This document shows, piece after piece, positions 1-6,208 of a DNA stretch of 10,278 nucleotides. How positions within the stretch are numbered: position 1 is the first letter of the stretch; every line of letters starts with the position of its first letter. A program made the translations under genes and the position numbers. The notes below the pieces were generated by a model that saw nothing but the letters and a program-made list of their open reading frames with translations, was not told the DNA's origin and searched no databases. Source of the DNA: Pseudopedobacter sp043763845 (GTDB lineage Bacteria; Bacteroidota; Bacteroidia; Sphingobacteriales; Sphingobacteriaceae); NCBI GenBank assembly GCA_043763845.1, contig JAYULE010000129.1:1-10278 (forward strand), given 5' to 3'.

Positions 1-199
1 CCTATTGATTGTTGCTCTAATATTAATCATATTAAATCGGTTATTGATAAGTGTGTTAAGTAATCAACATATTATTTACAATATAATTTTGAATTGTGCG
101 CAAATTGTAACATTATTGTTGCTAACCTGTATAACAATTTATAAATTAATTACACGCAATCAGGTCTGGAAAGGTCGTATCATAAGAAATGAATTTTAG
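1..199 (+). CDS. C-terminal end of a membrane glycosyltransferase (partial, 5' end outside window)
   Basis: An open frame runs in from the left edge and stops at TAG 197-199, so only about 65 C-terminal residues are visible. They form two hydrophobic, probably membrane-spanning stretches with a short polar link, followed by the basic tail NQVWKGRIIRNEF. A W-[KR]-G-R motif after C-terminal membrane helices is typical of family 2 glycosyltransferases in carotenoid clusters (CrtQ/CruG-like). The last 11 bases overlap the start of the cruF-type gene, which implies translational coupling. In cyanobacteria a carotenoid 2'-O-glycosyltransferase (CruG) works with the CruF hydratase, so a carotenoid sugar-transfer role is reasonable. 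The catalytic domain is outside the window, so the family call rests on the tail and on context. The first in-window TTG at 5 is not the true start. Confidence 0.6.
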   Translation, partial: LLIVALILIILNRLLISVLSNQHIIYNIILNCAQIVTLLLLTCITIYKLITRNQVWKGRIIRNEF

Positions 200-827
200 T
201 AAAACATATTTATCAAAACTTTTAATCGTTGTATTTCACATTGTAGGTTTTTTAGGAATCACTTTAAATGAAACAAGACCTTTTTTTTTAGGTTTAGTAC
301 CCTTCCATATCCTTTTAATGTCGGGTATATTGCTAGCAAACTTTGCTAAAATACCTACACAAACTGTTTATGCAGTAATTGTAATTTTTATTGCGGGGTT
401 TATTATAGAAGTTATTGGAGTAAACACGGGTGTAATTTTTGGGCGATACAATTATGGCAATACCCTTGGATTTAAAATAATTAGTGTACCGCTTGTTATA
501 GGGCTAAATTGGGTTATTGTTGTTTTTTCGGTTGGTGGTTTGCTTAGGTCTTTTTTAAAAAGTAAAAAAGTATTGCGTACAATTTTGGGTGCATTACTCT
601 TAGTTGGGCTCGATTATTTAATTGAACCCGTAGCAGTAAAGCTTGATTATTGGTCGTGGGAAAACAATTTAATACCATTTCAAAACTATGTAGGCTGGTT
701 TTTTGTGTCATTGTTTATGATGGCTTTTTACAATTATTTCGATTTTAAAAAAACCAACACCGTTTATAAAACATTATTTTACGCTCAGCTATTATTTTTT
801 ATAGCGTTAAATCTTAGTATTATATAA
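189..827 (+). CDS. cruF: CruF-type carotenoid 1',2'-hydratase (DUF422 membrane protein)
   Basis: This 212-residue integral membrane protein has about seven hydrophobic segments (near residues 11-27, 33-51, 60-82, 98-118, 128-148, 165-183 and 195-210). It carries the pattern of the CruF/DUF422 carotenoid family: E74-x-x-G with T80-G81 and FGRYNYG, VPLVIGLNW (100-108), LDYLIEPVA (141-149), W155-x-W157 and NYVGW (166-170). CruF enzymes add water across the C-1',2' double bond of the acyclic psi end of carotenes such as gamma-carotene, giving a tertiary 1'-hydroxyl. The length matches the short bacterial forms. The ATG at 189 overlaps the preceding glycosyltransferase by 11 bases. With crtW and ispH downstream, a role in carotenoid tailoring is well supported; the exact substrate is inferred. 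Confidence 0.85.
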   Translation: MNFSKTYLSKLLIVVFHIVGFLGITLNETRPFFLGLVPFHILLMSGILLANFAKIPTQTVYAVIVIFIAGFIIEVIGVNTGVIFGRYNYGNTLGFKIISVPLVIGLNWVIVVFSVGGLLRSFLKSKKVLRTILGALLLVGLDYLIEPVAVKLDYWSWENNLIPFQNYVGWFFVSLFMMAFYNYFDFKKTNTVYKTLFYAQLLFFIALNLSII

Positions 828-871
828 AAACATAGTATTTTTGTTGCTACAGTTTTTGGTTTTTTTAACAA

Positions 872-1735
872 ATGAATAATAATTCCATATTATACAATCT
901 TGATGTTCAAATAGACTCCGATTCGGGCTTTTGTTTTGGCGTAGTTTACGCAATTGATATGGCCGAGCAAATTTTAGAAGAACAAGGCTATTTGTATTGC
1001 CTAGGTGATATTGTACATAACGATGAGGAGGTTGAACGCCTTAAAGCAAAGGGTTTAAAAATTATTACTAATGAGGATTTAACCACCCTTAAAAACGAAA
1101 AAGTTTTAATACGGGCTCATGGCGAAGCACCAGAAACGTATAGGGTTGCATTACAAAACAATATTTTATTGATTGATGCATCTTGCCCTGTGGTTTTAAA
1201 ATTACAAAACCGTATTAAAACATCGTACGACCAAAACGAACAGATAGTAATTTTTGGCAAACACGGCCATGCCGAAGTTATTGGCCTACAAGGGCAAACC
1301 AATAACGAAGCTATTGTATTTCAAGATATTGCCGAGTTAGAAAATGTTAACTTACCACAGAGTTTTACATTATATAGCCAAACCACAAAATCAACCGATA
1401 AGTTTTATGATATTAAAGCCCAACTACAAGCCAAAGGGTTTAATGTAAAAGCTAACGATACCATTTGCAGGCAGGTATCAAACCGAGATAAAGATTTGCC
1501 TCAGTTTGCCAAACAATTTGATAAAATAGTTTTTGTATCAGGAAAAAAATCATCTAATGGGAAAGTGCTTTACGAAGTTTGTAGAAAAAACAACCCTGCA
1601 ACTTATTTTATAAGCAACCCCAACGATTTAGAAAAAACAATGTTTAACCAAGGTGACACTGTTGGAATAAGTGGTGCAACATCAACCCCTATGTGGTTAA
1701 TGGAAGATATTAAAAAAGTTTTAGAAACTTACTAA
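872..1735 (+). CDS. ispH: 4-hydroxy-3-methylbut-2-enyl diphosphate reductase (IspH/LytB)
   Basis: IspH makes the last step of the MEP pathway, reductively dehydrating HMBPP to IPP and DMAPP with a [4Fe-4S] cluster. The three cluster cysteines are present: C21 in GFCFGV, C105 in DASCP and C199 in DTICRQ. Substrate-binding motifs are also intact: H49 in DIVHN, H83 in RAHG, H133 and the proton-relay glutamate E135 in GHAEVIG, the threonines of YSQTTKS (168-174), and SSN (227-229). At 287 residues it is close to the usual soluble bacterial form (about 280-320). The gene sits 44 bases after cruF and 34 bases before crtW on the same strand, so precursor supply is tied to carotenoid tailoring. No fused domain or truncation is visible. 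Confidence 0.97.
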   Translation: MNNNSILYNLDVQIDSDSGFCFGVVYAIDMAEQILEEQGYLYCLGDIVHNDEEVERLKAKGLKIITNEDLTTLKNEKVLIRAHGEAPETYRVALQNNILLIDASCPVVLKLQNRIKTSYDQNEQIVIFGKHGHAEVIGLQGQTNNEAIVFQDIAELENVNLPQSFTLYSQTTKSTDKFYDIKAQLQAKGFNVKANDTICRQVSNRDKDLPQFAKQFDKIVFVSGKKSSNGKVLYEVCRKNNPATYFISNPNDLEKTMFNQGDTVGISGATSTPMWLMEDIKKVLETY

Positions 1736-1769
1736 AACAAAAGTCCTTGTTTTTAAATTATATAATCTA

Positions 1770-2486
1770 ATGCAAAGTAGTTTAAAAACCATTTCCTATA
1801 CTGGTGTTTTTGTAGCTCTTGCCGTAATAAGTTGTTGGGTTTTTTGTATTATTTTTTTAATGCAAGTTAAGGTAGATTTTACTTCGCCTTTAATTTATGT
1901 TTTTGTATTAATACAAATGCATTTATATACCGGGCTTTTTATAACAGCTCACGATGCTATGCATGGTACTGTTTTGCCTAGAAATAAAAAAATAAATTTT
2001 ATTTTTGGTCAAATTTGTACCGCTTTGTACGCAGCCTTTCCTTTTTACAAATTAAAAAATAAGCATTTTAAACATCACCAATTTGTACACACAACACAAG
2101 ACCCAGATTATAATGAAGGCAATTTTTTACGTTGGTATATATCGTTTATAGGGCAATATTTATCGTGGTGGCAAATAGTATTTATGGCTATACTTTTTAA
2201 TGTACTTAAATTATACATCCCCCAACAAAATTTATTGATGTTTTGGGTACTACCTTCACTATTAAGTACTTTGCAATTATTTTATTTTGGTACATACATT
2301 CCCCATAAGGGCGAGCATAACAACGTCTACCAATCAAAATCGCAAGGTAAAAACCATATTACAGCATTTTTTAGTTGCTACTTTTTTGGTTATCATTTAG
2401 AGCATCACCACTCGCCAGCAACACCTTGGTGGCGCTTGTGGCAAGTTAAAGAAACACAAGTTTATACAAATAAAAGCGGCAGCTAA
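1770..2486 (+). CDS. crtW: CrtW-type beta-carotene (carotenoid) 4-ketolase
   Basis: A 238-residue membrane di-iron oxygenase of the fatty-acid desaturase/CrtW superfamily. Histidine motifs are H61-D-A-M-H65, H99-x-x-H102-H103 followed by DPDYN (111-115), H179 in YIPHK, and H209-x-x-H212-H213-H214. The C-terminal SPATPWWRLWQV, the HDAMHG box and the length fit the CrtW ketolases, which put a keto group on C-4 of a beta-ionone ring using O2 and a reductant. Hydrophobic stretches near residues 9-31, 41-60, 80-93 and 132-175 fit a membrane protein. Database annotation of such genes often reads only 'fatty acid desaturase', and a hydroxylase activity cannot be excluded. The position between ispH and hemH, with cruF upstream, strongly favours carotenoid ketolation. 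It lies 34 bases after ispH and 21 before hemH. Confidence 0.85.
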   Translation: MQSSLKTISYTGVFVALAVISCWVFCIIFLMQVKVDFTSPLIYVFVLIQMHLYTGLFITAHDAMHGTVLPRNKKINFIFGQICTALYAAFPFYKLKNKHFKHHQFVHTTQDPDYNEGNFLRWYISFIGQYLSWWQIVFMAILFNVLKLYIPQQNLLMFWVLPSLLSTLQLFYFGTYIPHKGEHNNVYQSKSQGKNHITAFFSCYFFGYHLEHHHSPATPWWRLWQVKETQVYTNKSGS

Positions 2487-2507
2487 ATTGCCAACAACAG
2501 AAATTAT

Positions 2508-3527
2508 ATGAGTAAAAAGGGTATTTTATTAGTTAATTTGGGTACGCCCGATAGCCCATCAACGGCTAATGTTCGTAAATATTTAAAACAATTTTTAATG
2601 GATGGCAGGGTAATAGATGTTAACCCTGTTTTACGTAACGTATTGGTAAAAGGCGTTATAGTACCTTTCCGTGGACCAAAATCGGCTAAATTATATAAAG
2701 AAATTTGGAATGATGATACTGGTTCGCCATTAATGCATTACAGTATATTACAAGCTAAGGCATTGCAAGCGCAACTAGGCGATAGTTACCAAGTAGAACT
2801 GGCTATGCGCTACCAAAGCCCGTCCATAAAATCGGCTTTAGATAAACTTAGAGATGCCCAAGTTGATAGTATAAAAGTTATACCCATGTTTCCGCATTAT
2901 GCATCGGCAAGTACGGGTTCGGTAATGCAGGATGTGATGGAGCAAATAAGCCAATGGCTTACTATACCACATGTTTCGTTTGTAAATTCGTTTTACAACC
3001 ACCCTTTAATGATTAAAACTTTTGTAGAAAATGGTAGAAAATATCAACCCGAAACTTACGATCATGTGCTATTTAGTTTTCACGGATTGCCCCAAAGGCA
3101 GTTGGTAAAATCAGACCATTCGCAACAGCATTGCCAAAAAATTACCGATTGTTGTAAAATTATTAATGAAAACAATAAGTTTTGCTACTCGGCACAATGT
3201 TACAATACCGCCCAGTTAATTGCCCAAGAGTTGCAAATTACAAACGATAAATATACAGTTTGCTTTCAATCTAGATTAGGTAAAACCCCTTGGGTACAAC
3301 CTTATACAAACGAAGTTCTAAAAGAATGTGCTGCTAAAGGATATAAAAAACTATTGGTTTTTTGCCCCGCTTTTGTTGCCGATTGTTTAGAAACTGTTTA
3401 CGAAGTTACCGTAGAGTACGGCGAAGAGTTTAAAGAAATGGGCGGCCAACATTTACAATTGGTAGAAAGTTTAAACGATAACCCTATGTGGATTGAAGCT
3501 TTAGAAGATATTGTGTTAAATGGGTAA
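2508..3527 (+). CDS. hemH: Protoporphyrin ferrochelatase with internal Cys cluster (probable [2Fe-2S] type)
   Basis: HemH inserts Fe2+ into protoporphyrin IX, the last step of protohaem synthesis. The family N-terminus GILLVNLGTPDSP (5-17) is present. The active-site histidine is H192 in FSFHGLP, and the conserved glutamate is E295 in CPAFVADCLETVYE (286-299). Length (339) is normal. Just after the active-site histidine is a cysteine-rich stretch with C209, C215, C216, C226 and C231. Ferrochelatases of Myxococcus and some Bacteroidota are known to hold a [2Fe-2S] cluster through four cysteines in an internal segment of about this size, so this protein probably does too (inference). The gene is the last of the + strand operon, 21 bases after crtW, and ends 13 bases from the end of a convergent gene with no visible hairpin between. 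Confidence 0.96.
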   Translation: MSKKGILLVNLGTPDSPSTANVRKYLKQFLMDGRVIDVNPVLRNVLVKGVIVPFRGPKSAKLYKEIWNDDTGSPLMHYSILQAKALQAQLGDSYQVELAMRYQSPSIKSALDKLRDAQVDSIKVIPMFPHYASASTGSVMQDVMEQISQWLTIPHVSFVNSFYNHPLMIKTFVENGRKYQPETYDHVLFSFHGLPQRQLVKSDHSQQHCQKITDCCKIINENNKFCYSAQCYNTAQLIAQELQITNDKYTVCFQSRLGKTPWVQPYTNEVLKECAAKGYKKLLVFCPAFVADCLETVYEVTVEYGEEFKEMGGQHLQLVESLNDNPMWIEALEDIVLNG

Positions 3528-3540
3528 TTTGAATGGGAAT

Positions 3541-4491
3541 TTATTTTTCTAAACTATACCCTTTATGCAATACTAAAAAGCTGGCTCGCTCTTCTTTTTT
3601 AAAGGGAATATCCCAATTGCCTTGGTAACTTATCTTTGTAGGCAATAAATTTTGGTTAAAATAACTCATTTCAATATTCATTTGCACATCAAAACTAAAA
3701 GCAAAATTATCCATTTTCATATCAATATAACGGCCTAAAATCTGAAAATTACGTTTATCAAAAATGGTGGTAAGCTCTTTTATCATCATACCATTTTTAG
3801 TCCAGTCTGATAGTTCTGGTTTCATTAAAACTTTAAACCTGTAAACGGGTATCGAATCTAAATAAGTGCCCGATGCAAAGCTATAATTGTAATTTTGGCG
3901 CATTTCGGGACTAAAAATTTCGGTTTTACCCGATATAAATGGAATCCCTTTTATGGGTTTGCCTGGGGCGAAAATTAAGGTTTTTAACTTGTCTTTATAA
4001 TTTTCGTTTTTATCCCCTTTCGATGTAGTGTTTGATGAAGCTGCTACAAAATCAGAATTGTAGGCGTTCATAAAAATATAATCAAACATTTCTACCGTGT
4101 ACAATTGGTAATTGCCGTTTCGTTTATATAATTTACCCGTTGTTTCTTTTGCTAAATAGGCTATTTTATGTCCTTTTTTATCGTTACTGTGGCGTATTTT
4201 GCGGTAAACTTTGCCGGTAATTTTGTTTTGCGTGTTGTATGTAAAAACAGTGTTTTCAGCAGTAAATGCGTACTGCTTCATGTGTCTAAAAGCTTGGTAA
4301 AAACTGCTGTCGTTAATAATTTGATTTATAAAATCTTCAACATACAATCCCGCCTTAGCGGTTTTTACAAAATCTTTATCAATTACTACGGTTAAAACAG
4401 TATCGGGGTTGTAACGATTTATAGCTTGTGATTTACTAATAATTGGAAGTAGAAATACTAGAATTAACGTGGAAATAATATTTATTTTCAT
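3541..4491 (-). CDS. Secreted protein of unknown function with signal peptide
   Basis: I do not recognise this gene. From the ATG at 4491 it encodes 316 residues starting MKINIISTLILVFLLPIIS, a clear signal peptide with likely cleavage after SKSQA. An in-frame ATG three codons earlier (4500) is possible, but the nearer one gives the cleaner signal peptide. The mature part has no membrane helix. After a helical start (FINQIINDSSFYQAFRHM) it is rich in alternating polar/aromatic residues, such as KLYKRNGNYQLYTVEMFDYIF and TYLDSIPVYRFKVLM, suggesting a beta-rich periplasmic or outer-membrane-associated protein. The layout vaguely recalls the extracytoplasmic part of Bacteroidota DUF5686-like or LolA/MucB-fold proteins, but this is weak. 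It converges on hemH and follows the FKBP pair on the same strand after 178 bases, so shared transcription is possible but unproven. Confidence 0.75.
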   Translation of the reverse strand: MKINIISTLILVFLLPIISKSQAINRYNPDTVLTVVIDKDFVKTAKAGLYVEDFINQIINDSSFYQAFRHMKQYAFTAENTVFTYNTQNKITGKVYRKIRHSNDKKGHKIAYLAKETTGKLYKRNGNYQLYTVEMFDYIFMNAYNSDFVAASSNTTSKGDKNENYKDKLKTLIFAPGKPIKGIPFISGKTEIFSPEMRQNYNYSFASGTYLDSIPVYRFKVLMKPELSDWTKNGMMIKELTTIFDKRNFQILGRYIDMKMDNFAFSFDVQMNIEMSYFNQNLLPTKISYQGNWDIPFKKEERASFLVLHKGYSLEK

Positions 4492-4578
4492 AGGATACAT
4501 GCCAGTTTTACAACACCATTTTAGGCTTATTTAATAAAATAAAGAACGTAATTATCAAAAAAATGTTCGGTCACCTTT

Positions 4579-4603
4579 TCTCCATCCCTGTTCTAACTGG
4601 AGA
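4579..4603. repeat. Inverted repeat TCTCCA/TGGAGA in the intergenic gap
   Basis: TCTCCA (4579-4584) is the exact reverse complement of TGGAGA (4598-4603), with a 13-base spacer. It lies in the 178-base gap between the unknown secreted protein and the double-FKBP gene, inside a stretch (about 4565-4605) visibly richer in G+C than the surrounding A+T-rich spacer. No U-tract follows on either strand, so it is not a normal intrinsic terminator. It could be an mRNA hairpin, a protein-binding site or the remnant of an insertion-sequence end. Confidence 0.5.
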
Positions 4604-4606
4604 TGT

Positions 4607-4624
4607 CTAATCGTACAAAATTAG
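4607..4624. repeat. Second short inverted repeat CTAAT/ATTAG
   Basis: CTAAT (4607-4611) and ATTAG (4620-4624) are exact reverse complements with an 8-base spacer, starting three bases after the TCTCCA/TGGAGA hairpin. On its own a 5-base stem in A+T-rich DNA is weak. I list it because of the tandem arrangement. The A8 run at 4629-4636 beside it would be a U-tract for a - strand transcript, but it lies upstream of this stem on that strand and so does not make it a terminator. Confidence 0.3.
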
Positions 4625-4669
4625 CGTTAAAAAAAACGGAGTGGTAAATCACAAATCCACAATCAAAAA

Positions 4670-5533
4670 TCATTTTACATCTACCAATTCAATTTCAAAA
4701 TCTAAAGGGCAATTACCTGGTATGCTACGGCTACCTGTTTGCCCATAAGCTTTTTGCGACGGAATAAGTAAGCGAATTTTACCACCTTTTTTTAATTTAG
4801 TTAGCACTTGCCATCCTTTAATTAAACCTGTAAAGCTAGTTTGCATAGGCGAGCCAACCGCCGATGCATCAAATTGTTCTCCGTTAAAAAACTTACCTAC
4901 ATAGTTTACCGTAATGTTTGATGTTAAGGTAACATCTGTAGTACCTGTTCCTGGGGTAATTATGTTGTAATACACTCCAGATGCATCTCTCGTAAAAGTT
5001 AAATTTAAGGTTTTTATATATTTTGTAATAATGGTATCGTTCACAGCTTCGGGCGTTTTGGCATTAAAAACCTCAAAAGTTGCATCAATTAAGGTGTTTC
5101 CTTTAATAGTACTACCGCTACCATCTTTGCCAAAAGCCAAATACGAAGGTATAATACTTCTTATTTTACCTCCCTTTTTTATCAATGCAAAAATTGTTTT
5201 GTTAAACCCTATTGGTTTAATATCTGTTAAATAAGCATTTGTGAAATTAAATTTATCGCTATTAAGCAATGGTGTACCATCCGAAGTTTTTACGTTTTGG
5301 TAATAAAATATAGGATCAATATTTGTGATTAAATCACCCGTTGGCTGTGTTAAAATCTGATAATATATACCACTGGTATCTTTTGTAAAACCAGAAAGAC
5401 TTGCACCTAAAAAATCTCGTATTTCCTGATCTTGTACTTCTTTTATATCTCGGGTTTCTTTTTTACACGATAAAATAACCACACTTAAAACCAATAAAGT
5501 ACTCCAAAATTTAATCGTCATTTTACTTAACAT
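4670..5533 (-). CDS. FKBP-type peptidyl-prolyl isomerase lipoprotein, two FKBP modules (first degenerate)
   Basis: A 287-residue lipoprotein: signal sequence with lipobox VVILSC, lipidated cysteine C23, then CKKETRD. Module 1 (about 50-157) keeps the fold pattern (SGIYYQIL, KKGGKIRSIIPS, AFG) but lacks the FD pair and the active-site tryptophan, so it is probably inactive. Module 2 (about 180-287) has the canonical residues: Y211 in VNYVGKF, F221-D222, I238 and W241 in LIKGW, Y263 in KAYG, and F279 in LDFEIEL. It should catalyse cis/trans isomerisation of X-Pro bonds or chaperone folding at the cell envelope. The ATG at 5533 overlaps the upstream FKBP gene by 11 bases. A second in-frame ATG at 5521 lies one base after that gene's stop and gives a 19-residue signal ending at the cysteine, so it is an equally good start. 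Either way the two genes are coupled. Confidence 0.88.
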   Translation of the reverse strand: MLSKMTIKFWSTLLVLSVVILSCKKETRDIKEVQDQEIRDFLGASLSGFTKDTSGIYYQILTQPTGDLITNIDPIFYYQNVKTSDGTPLLNSDKFNFTNAYLTDIKPIGFNKTIFALIKKGGKIRSIIPSYLAFGKDGSGSTIKGNTLIDATFEVFNAKTPEAVNDTIITKYIKTLNLTFTRDASGVYYNIITPGTGTTDVTLTSNITVNYVGKFFNGEQFDASAVGSPMQTSFTGLIKGWQVLTKLKKGGKIRLLIPSQKAYGQTGSRSIPGNCPLDFEIELVDVK

Positions 5534-6011
5534 CTACTAATTCTATATCAAAATCTAAATTTGCATTTGGTGGAATTATATTGCCGTAACCAAACTCTTC
5601 GTACCCATAGCCCGATGAGATAATTAAACGCATTTTACCACCTTTTTTTAATAAAGGTATACCCAATTGCCAGCCCAATACTTGATTTCTTAAAATAAAA
5701 ACAACGCTATCTTGCTTACTATCGTCGAAAACATTACCGTTTAAAAACCTGCCTTTGTATTTTACTGCAACTTTAGAATCTCTATTGGGTGTTAAAGTGC
5801 CTGTTCCCAGTTTTAAAATTTTATAGTAAACACCAGTTGGACCCAGTTTAGTTGCATCAATAAATTTATCATCTAAAAATTTTCTAATTTGCAAAGTGTC
5901 TTTACCTAATTGTGCTATTGCATCGTGTTCGGGTGGTAAATCTTCCTTTTTTAAGCAAGAACTTAAACTTACTAATGCTGTAACTGTTAATAATAATATA
6001 TACTTTTTCAT
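5523..6011 (-). CDS. FKBP-type peptidyl-prolyl isomerase lipoprotein, single module
   Basis: A 162-residue lipoprotein starting MKKYILLLTVTALVSLSSC, with lipobox SLSSC and lipidated C19. The following LKKED resembles the basic/acidic export signals of surface lipoproteins in Bacteroidota, so it may face outward (inference). One FKBP domain spans about 60-162 with the usual pocket residues: Y85 in VKYKGRF, F95-D96, V111 and W114 in VLGW, a tyrosine in GYGY (134-137), IPPN (146-149) and F154 in LDFDIEL. A short helical lead-in, TLQIRKFLDD, precedes it and recurs in both modules of the next gene. It is the first gene of the two-gene operon; both proteins end in DF[DE]IELVDVK, which points to duplication. 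It resembles GldI-type FKBP lipoproteins of gliding Bacteroidota, but nothing nearby ties it to gliding. Confidence 0.9.
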   Translation of the reverse strand: MKKYILLLTVTALVSLSSCLKKEDLPPEHDAIAQLGKDTLQIRKFLDDKFIDATKLGPTGVYYKILKLGTGTLTPNRDSKVAVKYKGRFLNGNVFDDSKQDSVVFILRNQVLGWQLGIPLLKKGGKMRLIISSGYGYEEFGYGNIIPPNANLDFDIELVDVK

Positions 6012-6052
6012 TTTATTGAAGATTAAAAATCGTTAAATATTTAATAATAATT

Positions 6053-6062
6053 CCCCTAGGGG
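6053..6062. promoter_or_regulatory. G+C palindrome CCCCTAGGGG in the FKBP operon leader
   Basis: An exact 10-base palindrome, flanked by one more G on the right, lies 42-51 bases upstream of the first FKBP gene in otherwise very A+T-rich DNA. It falls just downstream of the predicted start of transcription, where a dimeric repressor could act. With no loop it would not make a good RNA hairpin. The regulator, if any, is unknown. Confidence 0.35.
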
Positions 6063-6075
6063 GATGGTAATCTTG

Positions 6076-6083
6076 CAAATTTA
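6076..6083 (-). promoter_or_regulatory. Candidate -7 box (TAAATTTG) for the FKBP lipoprotein operon
   Basis: Read on the - strand, TAAATTTG matches the Bacteroidota sigma-ABfr -7 consensus TAnnTTTG. It lies 64 bases before the ATG at 6011 and would start transcription near 6069. No clear TTG -33 element is seen at the usual distance, and such boxes occur by chance in A+T-rich DNA. Confidence 0.4.
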
Positions 6084-6153
6084 TTTAAATTTTATTAAAA
6101 CATACGTGTTTAACGTTTATTAACGCAAATGATTTTATACAAAAGCTTTAAAC

Positions 6154-6188
6154 AAAAATTGAGCTGATAATACCAGCTCAATTTTTTT
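6154..6188 (-). terminator. Intrinsic terminator of the sodium/sugar symporter gene
   Basis: A perfect 13-base inverted repeat, AAAAATTGAGCTG (6154-6166) and CAGCTCAATTTTT (6174-6186), has a 7-base loop. On the - strand the stem ends in a run of T after GAGCT pairing, as in a Rho-independent terminator, 20 bases past the symporter stop codon. The symmetrical A/T flanks could let it work in both directions, but no + strand gene ends here. Confidence 0.85.
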
Positions 6189-6208
6189 AATTTGTATAAT
6201 AAAAAAGA

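Noticed and set aside
836..843. TATTTTTG matching TAnnTTTG 29 bases before ispH, as an internal promoter
   Set aside because: No -33 TTG lies at a suitable distance, and such 8-mers are common by chance in this A+T-rich DNA. The five genes are close enough to share one transcript.
3528..3540. Possible bidirectional terminator between hemH and the convergent gene
   Set aside because: Only 13 bases separate the stop codons and they hold no inverted repeat.
4629..4659. GTGG/CCAC plus T8 as a terminator of the double-FKBP gene (- strand)
   Set aside because: The stem is only four base pairs with a 12-base loop, and three bases separate it from the T-run, too weak to call.
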